A stretch of DNA of 64,000 bases from Ascaris suum (taxonomy: Eukaryota > Nematoda > Chromadorea > Rhabditida > Ascarididae): NCBI GenBank assembly GCA_013433145.1, contig CM024172.1, positions 3,470,501 to 3,534,500 on the forward strand, written 5' to 3'. This document shows positions 48,482 through 60,588 of the stretch, in pieces (the stretch's first letter is position 1; every line of letters begins with the position of its first letter). The notes under the pieces are model-generated. The model was not told the DNA's origin, made no database searches, and saw only the letters and a list, made by a program, of their open reading frames with translations. Both the position numbers and the translations under genes were made by a program.

Positions 48482-48622
48482 CTGTCCGGTATAATCAGGT
48501 AAGGTGATGGCTAGTGTGCATAGTGGTTGCTGCGGCGGAAGACTGTCGGCTCGAGCTTTAGGCTCTTTCATGAATGCTATACGGCCGCCCGCTGCCGCCT
48601 CCTCATCTTCTTGAGATCGCAC
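48482..48622 (-). CDS. unc-44: unc-44 exon: UPA end
   Basis: Acceptor CTCTGTTTAG, donor GTGCTT. It reads VRSQEDEEAAAGGRIAFMKE, then PLCTLAITLPDYTGQ, the last strands of the UPA domain. Whole codons at both ends. Confidence 0.93.
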
Positions 48623-49210
48623 CTAAACAGAGTTAGAAATAAATATAACTTTTACTAACGCAATAAAATGAACTGAATTGAGTACCTCCAAAAAAGTGCA
48701 GCTGTACTCAGTAAACGAAAAATGGACAAGAATTTATACCTGTAATGTTATATAAATGTGAGAGAAAAAGCTATATGGCTCTGAAACAAAAACCAAGTCT
48801 CCTTCTTACCGTAAACATCGGCTGCATCGGACTTTTCACCATTTTCATGCTGCTCACCAAAAAAATTCACTTTATTTCCAGAATCTGGTCTCTACCGAAT
48901 TTCTCGAAATGTTTTCCAATATATCCCTAACATTGCACTAACTTAGCACCTTTTCTATCTCATCCTCTTCAAGTTCTACGTATCCTTTCCGCTACCTATT
49001 CCTCCGCTCCTTCTTCATGGAGAGAGAAGCCAGTTGTCCTGATTGCCAATTGTCCACTTACCATACTCTCGTTTCCCAAGTGTCTATCAGTAATTCCTTC
49101 CAGGCTGCCGAAGCATGTTTATCTCTGGCTGCATCTTCCCTAATGAGAAAAGTTTGACCTCATCTTCATTAGTGACTATCATTTCAGAAAATAAAGTAAA
49201 AAGAAAGCAC

Positions 49211-49424
49211 CCTGATCAAGAAGGCGAGCCGATTCTCCTGGAAGGGCAGGAAGTAGAGCGACAGTTGATCGCCACTCTTAGTGACTGGCATGATGTTGCC
49301 GGCAAATTCGAGGAACTGGTGCCGACCACTTAATACTTCCACATCCTTCGACTTGGCTATTTCGATAAAATGCTCCTGTTTCTCCAATGTTTTGTCCTCG
49401 CGGTCATCAGTCATGCAGAATACT
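49211..49424 (-). CDS. unc-44: unc-44 exon: UPA domain
   Basis: Acceptor CTTTATAG, donor GTGCTT. It reads FCMTDDREDKTLEKQEHFIE, IAKSKDVEVLSGRHQFLEFA and LSLYFLPFQENRLAF. These are UPA hallmarks shared with UNC-5 and PIDD and near-identical to C. elegans UNC-44. Confidence 0.97.
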
Positions 49425-49766
49425 CTATAAAGAGAATATACCTTCCGCTCAGCGCAAGAAAACGTCGCCTGATATAAGATAAAGCTGTCCAACTTTAATC
49501 CTTTATGTAATCTGTAAATGTGAAATAAACATGTCTCCAACAACTGTATGAAGAATCTAAACAAAACCCTTGTAATAGTGCAGAGGAAAGCTTTTTGCTA
49601 GTAATTGCTTTTCACGATATGCCAACTGAAATCCTATCCAAATATATTAAAAAAACATACATAAAAACAATCATTATACATTAAATGCAGCTCCCTTTAA
49701 TTTCTTATTCGATGTTTTGCTTTTTTTTTTTTGCTTTTGATCTCACTTGACGTTGTAACCACGTAC

Positions 49767-49944
49767 CTTAACTGGCCTTCCGTGGGGAATGTGCGCCTGG
49801 CGAAGATGACGAACTTAGCCATATATGGGACAGCGATCGCCTCGTTATAAACTTCTTGTGCCATACGCGCTGCGTCTCGTGGTGTCTGACAATCCATCAG
49901 CCAGAATCGCGCCGAAACTGTTGTCGTGAAAGAGACATCCTCAC
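49767..49944 (-). CDS. unc-44: unc-44 exon: UPA domain start
   Basis: Acceptor GGTTTGCAG, donor GTACGT. It reads EDVSFTTTVSARFWLMDCQT, PRDAARMAQEVYNEAIAVPY and MAKFVIFARRTFPTEGQL. Split codons agree on both sides. Confidence 0.97.
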
Positions 49945-50195
49945 CTGCAAACCCACAGCTTGCAAATATATTTCTAAACTCAATTCTACGGTCATTTTGC
50001 TCTGTGGGTATTTATTGAGGCATTTAGTAGACGATGAATATTTCCTCTCAAGGTTGCTACTGTATCACAAAAAAAGGCACCACTTTCTGAAAGAATAAGC
50101 CAAAAAAAACAACGATAAATCTAATCAGACACATGCGTTAAGCAATAAAGGATGGAAGATGGATTGAAACCCAACTACTCATACAAATGCGCTAC

Positions 50196-50308
50196 CGGTA
50201 AATGTAAGCTGCGTCGTCCCTGTGATATCCTCCCATTGTGCCGGAGCCGATCCACCAGTGATGCTACAGAGGAGGCGCAGCGTAGGCGGCTCCTGGCCTG
50301 GTTGTCCA
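50196..50308 (-). CDS. unc-44: unc-44 exon: ZU5-2/UPA junction
   Basis: Acceptor ATTTATTTCAG, donor GTAGCG. It reads [20 protein letters not shown], then [17 protein letters not shown], the conserved ankyrin block. Confidence 0.96.
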
Positions 50309-50907
50309 CTGAAATAAATCTCTATGATCGCTCATCAATCTTCCACTGACGATATGTTTGATGTTATATTTTTTTGAATCTGCATGTAGGCAAAAAATGC
50401 TATATACAACTGTGTTTATCCACAATGTTAGCGAAAGAGTAGCTGTACATCTTAAATACAGTGGCTGCATGATTGTGTGCATTTGCGACTCCATTCAACA
50501 AATCAATTAATACCCATAAATTGCGAATAAAACATAAAACATCGGTAACAGTGGGTTCTTATTTCGACCCAACCTATCATTCTCAAATACCCGTAAAAGA
50601 TTCGCTCCACCGCAAAATTACTTGTAAGACACAATCCGGTCGGCCTTGAAATGTATGTTATTGTTATGATCATCTGCCTAAACGTCCTTCAGATATTGAT
50701 GGGTCAACTCGAAAGTTGCTCAAGAGTGTTACTGTGCGACGTAGATTGCAGTATCAAACATCACAAAACAAATTTTACTTGTTCCTGAGTTGGACACCAT
50801 CTTTTTCCGTGACAAAAAATGAACTTTCTTCACCAAAGTGAGGCCTTATTCCTTTGAAAGGGTTCAAGGGATAACCCAACCGTTCGATCGGCAAAGCGCG
50901 CGCTTAC

Positions 50908-51122
50908 CTGTATTGTGTGAGCATGCCCTTGTGGGCACTCTGCGGAAGTGGAATGCATAGAGTAATCGGTTTATGGAATTTGCGTCTTCGCGGCTCAACC
51001 GTTACGATCGGAGAAACGGCGACGCGATTTCCGTGTAGTCTGGTTACGATCTCATGTGGCACGGGTTGCGCCTGCACCGACACCTTTATCGTTTTTGTCA
51101 GCGATCCATCCGGAAATATTGC
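50908..51122 (-). CDS. unc-44: unc-44 exon: second ZU5 domain
   Basis: Acceptor GCTTTTGTAG, donor GTAAGC. It reads [40 protein letters not shown] and [15 protein letters not shown]. The basic [10 protein letters not shown] block is diagnostic of ankyrin ZU5-2. Confidence 0.97.
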
Positions 51123-51394
51123 CTACAAAAGCTCTTTTCATTATGTTCAATTTTCCAGCATGCATAGGTGGGCAAGTCCACCATGCAAGCATGAAAAGAA
51201 GCACAACCATGACGTGGCAGTTTAAGTAGAGAAAAAGTGAGGATGAAAAGATGTACTAATGCGCCGAAAAATTAATCAATTTCTAACATCACATACTTTC
51301 CGCATCGTGCAAATTTCAACTATAAAAAAATCTAAGGACTAGGGTGGCAAAAAGCTAAGTTCTCTGCGCCTTAAGACGAGGAAAAATTGCTTAC

Positions 51395-51583
51395 CTGTAC
51401 TCTGGGAACCACTGATGAGAGGATTACACCGCCTTCAGGACCGACGCAATGAACTTCCTGTCGCACACGGGTCACCACTGCGAAGTACATTGGGAAATCA
51501 TTGGTAAGAATGCGTGTGATTCTTGTCGTATGCAGATCGTCAAGTTGTGACAGCTCTTCCGCGTCAAACGATTCATTCAGAAC
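51395..51583 (-). CDS. unc-44: unc-44 exon: end of ZU5-1 and start of ZU5-2
   Basis: Acceptor TGATTGTTAG, donor GTAAGC. It reads VLNESFDAEELSQLDDLHTT, RITRILTNDFPMYFAVVTRV and RQEVHCVGPEGGVILSSVVP. Whole codons at both ends. Confidence 0.97.
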
Positions 51584-52080
51584 CTAACAATCATTACCAT
51601 TTAATGATGCATAAGTGAATTGTGAACACAAAAGCCGCCTTAACCAAGAATACATATCCCGATGGTTAATTAATGTACTGCAAGTAAACTGCAATTATAA
51701 CCAACACTTAGCAATAAATGTGATCTTAGTAGTTCATGGCAACTGCATCACCGCATTCGAGAGGGACCAGAAAAGAAAGCAATCCGCTTTTTGAATGTTC
51801 TTTAAATGGTCTATATGCTGAGTCAACGTAGGGTTTCAGTGGGACGTGTAATCGTTTTTTAGCACCCTTCACCCCATCTCCTCCTGGTGACTCAAAACAA
51901 GTCTCAGAGCATTCTCACGTAGTCAGCTGGATCGTGCTAAAAAGTTCCGTAAAGATGGCTGAAATACGAATGAAATCCTGCCGAAAAGGTTTCTTCAACA
52001 GCAAAAAATATAACCATTTTTAGAAGAACCTAAAAGTCGGTGAGGTAACCCAACAATCCTATATCCAACATCCACAATAC

Positions 52081-52305
52081 CTCTTGAACTGCATCCTCCG
52101 TAGCTTCGAGTTGATGTTCTTTCCAATGCTGTCCGTCATCTGATCGCAAAATAACAATTTCTCTCTCACGACCGCGCAATGAAGCAAAGTGTGGTACTTC
52201 GAGAATAACGGGGCCGAGGAATTTTGCACCATGTGGAGCCATTTCAAGCACTCGTGACGCCAGTGCTTCACCTTCGCTGAGGGGTGGCGGATGTGCCAGC
52301 TTATC
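52081..52305 (-). CDS. unc-44: unc-44 exon: first ZU5 domain, spectrin-binding
   Basis: Acceptor CACTTACAG, donor GTATTG. It reads DKLAHPPPLSEGEALASRVL, EMAPHGAKFLGPVILEVPHF, ASLRGREREIVILRSDDGQH and WKEHQLEATEDAVQE, nearly identical to worm UNC-44. ZU5-1 binds beta-spectrin repeats 14-15 in the family. Confidence 0.98.
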
Positions 52306-52366
52306 CTGTAAGTGGTGCATATTCTGGACTCTCGCTAAAAAAAATTCACTAGCCTCTACAAATTAC

Positions 52367-52405
52367 GACAAGTTGGTCAGCTCCAAAGTTTGCTTTGGCA
52401 ATCTC
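52367..52405 (-). CDS. unc-44: possible 13-codon microexon within ZU5-1
   Basis: Acceptor ATATCTACAG and donor GTAATT bound 39 bases reading EIAKANFGADQLV, whole codons at both ends, matching the phase of flanking exons. Inclusion would insert 13 residues between CRYLRR and DKLAHPPP. There is no homology support and the chance of a false find is substantial. Confidence 0.25.
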
Positions 52406-54106
52406 CTGTAGATATATCGTTTTAAACATTATACTGCAATAATATGTATAAAAAGCAGTCGCAATTAACTGTAACTGAAAAAATTTTCGGCTTATAAGGC
52501 AAGAACCTATATTATCAATGACACAATAATTGGAGGGTTCACAGACAACTGCTGGCGAAATTGGTCTTCCTTGAAGCAAATAATGAAATATAGTATAATA
52601 TTCTATCTCATCAGCATCTTTCCGCTTAAACATGAGCTAGAATGTAAGCAAAGTGGTGACCACAGATGGACCAATTAAACGAATTAAGCCCTTGCAGATG
52701 GCTGTCTGCTAATTTCGACGTCCGTGAATACAGCTCTTTGTAATGGGGCGCATGCATTCACAAATTATAACATCTGTCACGGCATTAGCCGATATTCGTC
52801 AAACTTTTTTTAAGGCTGTCATGAGCATTGGAGTTAACAAATACTAAAAGTTGTCCTTTCAGGAGAATCTAGAGAGGGCGAAGGGGGAGGGAGGAAGTGT
52901 GAGTTTCTGCTGTTCTGCCCACCTCAAAACATTGGTCAGACTCCCTAGGGCAAATCGTTATAACTTCCTATCGTTGACAAAGTGCGCTTATTGTTTATTG
53001 CTCGATCTCGCACTGGATTGATATGAGTACCACATGACCAGCAGCTATTATCTAAATTCATAAGTGTCCATAAGTGAAGAGAACGAGAGAACAAGCGAGT
53101 CCACTCTTGCTTATAAACAATTCCTCTAATATAAACTTGGAGAAAGAAATAAAACGAATGGAAATAATTTGCATTTATTAAGTGGATTATATATTTCATG
53201 CTCGTCACAAATAATAACAGTCTAATGAAAATTCCAACGATATACTAAGCAATTTTCTTTTTTTGAAATCCCATGCGAAGCAATTTTCTCATAGAGGAAT
53301 AGAGCACTATATAGAATAGGATGATGTAAAAAATGTTCCCTGTTTATGAAAGTTATGTTTGAGTGAAGTGTGCTTTTTTTCTGATTTTGCAGCATTCCCG
53401 TCGATGTGACACACTAATTGAATCGACATGCCCCATCAAATGGCCACCATTCCGCATTTCACTATCGAGCATCACCAGCAATATAAAATAACTGCAATGG
53501 TACCCTAGGGACGGTGAGAACTTGCGACAGAACTTTCTTCAACAAAATGAACCTCTTTCACAGGTTTCTGCAATAATCACAATGGGACAACCTTATGCTC
53601 ATGCAGTGAATTCTTTTGCAATAAGGTTTCGTTTCTCATCGAACATTTTCAGTCTGCCTCCAATTCAAATGAGCTATTCCGGATTCCCTCCTGTCTACGT
53701 TACGCATTCGATGCTATCACTGAATGAAAAGTTATGGATTCGCTCTTGTCTACGAACAATGCTATCATTGGTCAGTATTAATAACGGTTATATGTATACG
53801 TACGTATATTATACACATGCATATATAAATATTGTGCCAACCTCTATACCACGTATTTCCGTCGGTTTCTAGTTTTTGTGCGAAAATTCGGAAAGGCGAA
53901 TAGAAATGCATGAGAACGCACAAAGTGCTAGTAATATCATCTTGACCGCTCTATTAGAAATTTCACTCGTTTTCGGCTATATTTGAACGTTTCATCTCAA
54001 AACAACTTCATACCAGTCTCCTATGATTTGACGCTTACAAGAATTCAAAGATCGAACTCGCAACGTTATGCTTCAAAGCGAGACTTAATATGGTTAGTGA
54101 CGTTAC

Positions 54107-54443
54107 CCTTCTTAAATATCTGCAGGTGATTCGCATCGGTTGTGAGGCTTTGCGTGGTGGGATAATAATGCGAACACCTGAATGACGACAACCACGCATT
54201 GCACCGCCGCGTGCATCGACCATGAACGAGATGAGGAAACTACAAATTGGACAATATTGTAGTGGTGTAGACGATAACATCATTTGACGATTAGCAAGCT
54301 TGGAAGCGTTCTTCGCATCGTGCACAAGTTCACAAGGTGTCGCTACTTCAGAATCCGACAGCACACTAGCGATCAGTGCATCAGATCGCATGGGATTCGA
54401 GTAGTCGATTTGCGAGTTGACGGTGCAGACCACAGATACACCA
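54107..54443 (-). CDS. unc-44: unc-44 exon: linker and start of ZU5-1
   Basis: Acceptor ATTTGTTAG, donor GTAACG. After a variable part (GVSVVCTVNSQIDYSNPMRS) it reads SFLISFMVDARGGAMRGCRH, then SGVRIIIPPRKASQPMRITC. The DAR triplet in VDARGG corresponds to the residues shown in vertebrate ankyrins to be needed for beta-spectrin binding. Confidence 0.96.
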
Positions 54444-55728
54444 CTAACAAATAATGCAGCACAGCGTCACAACCACCACCCCGACTAGTGTTTACTTTGC
54501 AAGTGTGCATTGCGGAGTGAAAGCGTGCAGAGAGCAATGAAGAGCACTGAAAGGAGAGTATGAACTGCACTTGCGCAGGACCCTTTTAAGATGGAGGGTA
54601 ATGCATGCCAGCGCATAGAAATGAGAGAGAGAGAGAGAACGGGAGAGTGAACAACACAGCACAACATTAACAGACGGCGCATTTGACAAGAGGCAAACCG
54701 CACGCGGTCAGGCTTGTCGTCAATAACTCACGTTTTGTGAAGCAGTTTGCTGAAAAAGGATTCATCGCTATTAGCGCAATCATCTCGATGCACTCTTCTT
54801 CCATCCAAATGATATCAGCAAACATTCGCTATCAGATGATAAAAGAACACAGATAACGGTAGCACATCGAGCTTTTAGCACCCCTAAAGGCCTTCACATA
54901 TTTCACGCAACAATCGTTGCACAGCACTACAACTCCCAAGTGCTATGCTCTGCTATCACATTGTGATATCAATACGCGTCTCATAGTGCAACAGTAGTCA
55001 AAACTCGAAAATTTATGGGCAAAAAATTTTTCATCGACATAAATTACCCATGCGATATGTGTGCAAAATTTGCCATATAATAAAAAGCAAGTAAAAAAAT
55101 AGGATAATTAGTGCAAAATTAGTATTATTGTGTGAGTTATGTGAAAGCCTTTATCGAGGTTACTTATTCACATATATTTACGTTCCATTCAATGATCATT
55201 AAAAAGCCGAAAGATCGCCAGAAATGATGAAACGATACGCGGAGAAGACTCGTGCAAAAGGAGAGATCGAAATTCGCGATACTATTACGTCGAACACAAG
55301 CAAAAATAAATTTCTCTTGCTCACCATCAATGCATCCGAAAATTAAAAAAAAAACTTAACCGCTGATTACTGAAATTCATTTCGGTAGTTTGCATTCGGT
55401 AAAAAAATTTGAATTCATTCGACTTCTTGAAATTCGTCACTCATTTCTCATGCGAATTCTCTCCCATTCTTGGTGGAATTTTCTCAACAATTATTAAAAT
55501 TGCAAAATCAATCAATCCATTTTTTTTATTTTTAATAACAATAAAATTAAATAATCAATATCTGACAAAGAGAACACTGCTTTTGTTTGCGTAATTTTTC
55601 ACACGGATACCTTCGAACAGTTACAGTCTCGAACTTTTTTTTCAAGGGAACCGTATGAAAGAATAAGTAGAAAAGAAACACAACGAAATAAACACCAATA
55701 ATGACGATGCATAACAATTCAAAAATAC

Positions 55729-55820
55729 CTGGGTTGAACTGTGGTATGTGTGAGTGCCACATTGTCAGGTATGGTCGCATCCAGTGTTGAGTCAGCCATT
55801 GCGGTCGCGACTGGTTCATG
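55729..55820 (-). CDS. unc-44: unc-44 linker exon before ZU5
   Basis: Acceptor GCTTATTTAG, donor GTATTT. It reads HEPVATAMADSTLDATIPDN, then VALTHTTVQP, and leaves two bases that match the one-base start of exon 54107..54443 (giving Ser). Confidence 0.85.
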
Positions 55821-55917
55821 CTAAATAAGCTGTTATTCTATGTTTCGTTCTATTTTTGCTTTATCTCAGAAGAACTAAAAAAGCTCATAGTAAGCTGAAA
55901 AACAAAACGGATCATAC

Positions 55918-56136
55918 GGGACAGTCGATAACGAAGACAGGCAGATTTCGAGATCGACCACGATCATTTAAGTGCGTTTTGTCTGCGCTAACAGCAGGAC
56001 GCGACGCACTCCTGGCTCTTATGAAGGTGGCCAACAGTTTTCTGCCACTCTCGAGAGTGTTTCCTCTAGCGGTGGAATCGGTATTCATCATAGAGGCAGA
56101 CGAATCTGCCGTGCGTCGGCTTGCGATGAACATCCT
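55918..56136 (-). CDS. unc-44: possible Ser/Arg-rich cassette exon
   Basis: Acceptor AACCAGTCAG, donor GTATGA, 219 bases with whole codons at both ends, open throughout. It reads MFIASRRTADSSASMMNTDS and later FIRARSASRPAVSADKTHLN. The ARSAS piece recalls the GARSAS segment that vertebrate ankyrins have at the equivalent position before ZU5. Phase fits inclusion or skipping between 56886 and 55820. Confidence 0.4.
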
Positions 56137-56885
56137 CTGACTGGTTTCTCTCATAAGGCATCGAACTAGACCATTATTCGATCGATTCAATGCAATGTGT
56201 TCTCAACTAATTAAATAAGCAAGATAATTAATCCAATAAACAATTTACTTGTGCTTTCCGTATTAGTGCATCCAGATCGCCGTCTGCGGTATCCATTTCA
56301 GGGCTTCGCGACAACAACTGAAGCGAATTTTTATTTTAATGCTGCACGGAAATTGAAACTAATTATTTGTTTTATTATTATTTATTTAATTTCAAACACG
56401 ATGAAATTTTTTGGAGCAAAACTTGAAAGAATAACAAAGTCGGCGCAAAGAGTTTGCAAAAAAAAAACATCGCACAGAAACGGCAATTTAATCAATCAAT
56501 ATCTTACTGAAATCAAAGTTTATTGATACGCGTAAATATATCACTACGATAAACTATTAAAACTGCAAAAATTGAAATTTTCCAACGGAATTCTTCACGA
56601 AATTCTAACATAAATCCAGTAAAATGACACCATATTATTGAACGTTTTAAATGAAACGAGAAAATTCACATTCATTTCAAATGAGCATGAATAAACTAGC
56701 TTTATAATGAAACAGCTGGGAGTCGGAGTATGCTCCCTTATATTTCCACAGAAAATGCATCTAAAAGTTCTGCAACAATAAAGAGTAAAGACTTTGATAC
56801 GCTTATATAATGCAAATTGTAATAACTTCGAAGACGTCTAAAAAAGATACTATGACGAGTTGCATGGAAAGAAAAAACAGCATAC

Positions 56886-56995
56886 CGGTTCGGCTGTATG
56901 AATAAGATGAACACCAGTGGAGTCGTGTAAGCCTTGTGTTAGACTCTCCGAAAAATCACGAACATGAGCGTTTGCGGTTACTTGATTATCCTCAC
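56886..56995 (-). CDS. unc-44: unc-44 linker exon after the repeats
   Basis: Acceptor TACTTTAAAG, donor GTATGC. It reads EDNQVTANAHVRDFSESLTQ, then GLHDSTGVHLIHTAEP, resembling the C. elegans linker (HRDFSKDLTQGLHDSTGVH). Confidence 0.92.
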
Positions 56996-57367
56996 CTTTA
57001 AAGTACAACTCAAATACGAATCACATCAACGAATCCCATTGGTGTGCAACTTGTGCATTTTCCATAGAAACTTAATTTAAACAGTAAGTTAGTGATGAAA
57101 GAGGCAATCAATTAGAGGAAAGTGAAAATTTTCCGAAGAGAAATTTTCTTCGCAGAAATTTTTGTTACTAAATTTTTTGTTCCATAATTAAAGCAGTTAC
57201 GTTCAAGTAGTGGAAATGAGAGAAGTAAAAAGTAATGCAGTACGTTCAAGCATGAAAACAAAACTCGAGTGAAAAGTAGATATAGAGCGATGTAAGTGAC
57301 GAGTAGATAAGGGAGAATGTAAACATTACGAACGCATGCAAACAAAAGCGATGCACAAAAATCATAC

Positions 57368-57529
57368 GTGATGGTGCTAGTTTGAACTCTCCTGCCGGTG
57401 ATGGATAGGGGCTGGATGTGTGGTTGGGGAAGAAACTGAGATCGTGGTCGTCGGAGGTGGAGAGTCGAAGAGGAGAATGTGTTAAGGCACGCAGATGTGA
57501 TGGATCCTCGTCAAGTGCCGCTGCTGTTG
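57368..57529 (-). CDS. unc-44: unc-44 Ser/Pro-rich cassette exon
   Basis: Acceptor AACGTTTAG, donor GTATGA, 162 bases with two bases in and one out, between two exons that also fit each other directly. It reads TAAALDEDPSHLRALTHSPL, RLSTSDDHDLSFFPNHTSSP and YPSPAGEFKLAPS. The open frame extends over the whole exon. It is probably an alternative insert into the repeat-to-ZU5 linker. Confidence 0.65.
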
Positions 57530-58384
57530 CTAAACGTTTTACGGCACTCAACAACACCAACATCACCACCGCACAAACAACAACAAAGTTAACAATATGT
57601 CAACTTAAACGACCATTTTTAAAAAACGACCAGACATATCGCTATCATATGGAAAATCCGATCCATCCAAGCACTAAAAACGAGCAATGTAGTCTCCTTT
57701 TTCTCAGTATCCTTGCCATTAATATCAACATATTTCAGAAATTCCTCCACCGTAGAAAAATTCATGCAAGCTGAAAATAACATAGCGATGTGGAACAGCA
57801 TTCTCAACCTTCGCCGCAAAGCTCTAACTCAACGTCATTTCAACTTGACGCGTTGTTTCCTCGAGATGTGACCTCATAAACTATCGAAGAACGATGCATT
57901 CATTCCTTTACTTTTGCCGCTTATCCCAGCGAACGACCGATTTCACGATACTATCACAATTGAAACATCACTCATCAAATATATAAGAAGCGAATGTGAA
58001 GAATGTAATTAAGAAAAATGCACAAGCGTGCAATTTGAGAGTCTCATTAATTGAGAAACATGAAATGACTATAAATTTAAATTTTAAAACAATACCCTTG
58101 GAAATTGCTTCAAATTTCATACTAAATTGGTGAGGAATATAGAGAAAACAATGTTCAATAAAGCTTAAGAGAAAAGGAGAGTTAGACGATAAGATGAGCG
58201 AACTATTTCAATATTATGATGCACCTCACTCCACACGACGGCAAACAAAACGTTTGGGATCAACGCAAAGAGGCATGCGAGCAACTTCAACAAAAGAGGA
58301 GCAAAACCAAAATGCAAAGGATATAAGCAATATTGCAACTGTTTTATACCGACACCTTTTGCAAGCCGATAACAAAATAGATAC

Positions 58385-58565
58385 CTTCATCCTCGGAGTC
58401 AGAAAACATTGTCTCGTTCATCGCTTCCGGATTCTGTGGTTTATAGCGCTCTTCTGTGATAGTGGTCGTCTCAGTGATTACAGTAGTTTCTGTGACCGTC
58501 TTAAGCGCCTCGACAACCGATACATAGCCTAGGCGTTCGGCAATCGATAAAGGCGTTTGTCCAGT
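58385..58565 (-). CDS. unc-44: unc-44 exon: last ankyrin repeat and linker
   Basis: Acceptor TGGCATTGCAG, donor GTATCT. It reads TGQTPLSIAERLGYVSVVEA, LKTVTETTVITETTTITEER and YKPQNPEAMNETMFSDSEDE, nearly identical to worm UNC-44 after repeat 24. Confidence 0.97.
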
Positions 58566-58905
58566 CTGCAATGCCATTTCGTGAACGCCACTCTGCTCAT
58601 GAATATTGTTTTTTCAGTTGTCTCTGATACAACTGTTTCTTCAATTGGTAGGTAATCAGCTATGCAAGCGCCTTCCTCAATGTTTGCAATAGGAGAAGAA
58701 AGGAATAGAAAGATGGTGAATCTAAACCACCTTCCTTCTCCTCTTTTTCCTTATTCCCTCCAAACCTGTAGCCCACTCAGGAAATCCAAAAGAATTCGCC
58801 AAGTTTTGCGCCAGTCGACTTCACAACAAGCCTACTCGATCGGCGCTGCAACTTGATCACTTACCGGTTGGTGTTGTTTTGATTAACAATAACGAACGAA
58901 CTGAC

Positions 58906-59066
58906 CGCTGTGTGCACATTGGGACTGGCGCCGTGTTCGAGCAGGTAACGTACAACATTGTTATGCCCCTGCTGGGCTGCTTGATGCAGTGGCGTGTAAG
59001 ACGCACGTGTCGTTGCAGATACGGGTGCACCGTGTTCGATCAAAAATCGCACCATGTTCATTTGAC
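58906..59066 (-). CDS. unc-44: unc-44 exon: ankyrin repeats 23-24
   Basis: Acceptor TTTCTGCAG, donor GTCAGT. It reads QMNMVRFLIEHGAPVSATTR, ASYTPLHQAAQQGHNNVVRY and LLEHGASPNVHTA, consensus TPLHxAA repeats. Confidence 0.97.
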
Positions 59067-59504
59067 CTGCAGAAAGAGCCTTTCATCAGTGTTGTTGCCT
59101 TCAGTATGAAAAAAACAAAACGAAAACGATATGAAATCTCCATTATAAAATTTGAAACTCTTCACAGTTGACGATCAAAGGAAAGCAAATTTCTGTACTC
59201 GGGTCCATAATTTTTCACTTCCAAATTAGCAAATAAGACGAAAGTTCATTTTAAAAATAACCTCGCTGATCAAAAATCTGCACTCGCCAACGATTTTCGG
59301 CGTGTAAGATCAACCATATGTGTGTGATTGAAGGGGAAATTCATTCTAAAGCTGCCTTTATCAGCAATCATTTCATCAATATCCTCCGTAATACTCGAAG
59401 GAAGGAAGTGTTATTGAAGAGTACCTATCATATCAAAACCATAAAATGTGCACTGTATCAGTGCTAGAAAAGTGAAAATAAGGAAAAAAACTGCAGAAGC
59501 GCAC

Positions 59505-59658
59505 CGAAGTGACAGGCCACATGAAGAGGTGTGTATCCGGCTTTTGTTTGTGGATCGATAGCGGCATGCTCTTTCACAAGTTCTTCGGCAACATTAACTC
59601 GGTCTTCCTGTGCACACAGATGCATTGGTGTGAGACCATTCTTCGCCGTTGCTCCCAC
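59505..59658 (-). CDS. unc-44: unc-44 exon: ankyrin repeats 21-22
   Basis: Acceptor GCTCTTTTCAAG (an AAG acceptor in the required phase), donor GTGCGC. It reads [40 protein letters not shown] and [11 protein letters not shown]. Confidence 0.95.
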
Positions 59659-59877
59659 CTTGAAAAGAGCCATACAATTAAGCGGTTTTGTACGGTTCAT
59701 AGCAAAGAATTGTAATCGAAAGGAAATGCTCTTCATATTTAATGACGAAATGTTTCAAAGCATATTCAATCGAACTGATATTGTTTATTAGCTGATGTCC
59801 TGTTATAATATATAAAAGTTCAAGCATAAATCATGATTTAAATTTTTGCCCATTTAAATGACAACAAGTGCGCTTAC

Positions 59878-59982
59878 TTTGGCACCGTTTTCGATGAGAA
59901 GTGCACACATTTCGCGATGTCCTTCTTGTGCAGCAAGGTGCAGCGGCGAGAAGCCAGCCTTGCTTTCAGCGTTCGTATCAGC
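59878..59982 (-). CDS. unc-44: unc-44 exon: ankyrin repeat 20
   Basis: Acceptor GTGGCTTTCAG, donor GTAAGC. It reads [20 protein letters not shown], then [15 protein letters not shown]. Whole codons at both ends. Confidence 0.97.
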
Positions 59983-60195
59983 CTGAAAGCCACTGTTTCA
60001 TTGGATCTGAGATGCCCAAACCAATTATAATAACGGATAAAAACAAGCCTCAAATGTTGCGTCTCTGAGGCTCAGAAGGACCTTTACCCGTGGCAGGCAA
60101 CAGCGACTTACAAAAGAACATATAGACAGGTTTATACATGCAGGGATATGGATGTACATGCATATCTGAATGTAATGCGAATATGTATATGCACA

Positions 60196-60198
<3 letters not shown>

Positions 60199-60274
<76 letters not shown>
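60199..60274. repeat. (AT)n microsatellite, ~38 units
   Basis: 76 bases of AT preceded by gcacatgc and followed by gcattt, in the intron between exons 60421..60588 and 59878..59982. Confidence 0.98.
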
Positions 60275-60277
<3 letters not shown>

Positions 60278-60420
60278 TTTATCTGGAGACTTAGGTCAAT
60301 AAACATCGAAAAAGTCCTTAAGGTCTTCAGTGGGTTTTCTGGGATGTATTTGAAGTGCACTTAGATTTACCGGATGTGAACGAACAAGGAGCGCGAGTGC
60401 GCAATATTCCGGTAACAAAC

Positions 60421-60588
60421 CTTGTAGTGGAGAAGGGTGGTTGCGATGTCCATTTGGTTCTTCTTGGCAGCAATATGGAGAGGAGTATATCCATTTTTGG
60501 CGGCTGCATGTGCCGACGCTCCATTCTCGAGCAGAAGCAATGCCACCTTGTCGTTGTTGTAATGTGCGGCGACATGAAGCGGTGTTAC
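60421..60588 (-). CDS. unc-44: unc-44 exon: ankyrin repeats 18-19
   Basis: Acceptor TATATTTTCAG, donor GTTTGT. It reads [40 protein letters not shown] and [16 protein letters not shown], practically the worm sequence. Confidence 0.98.
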
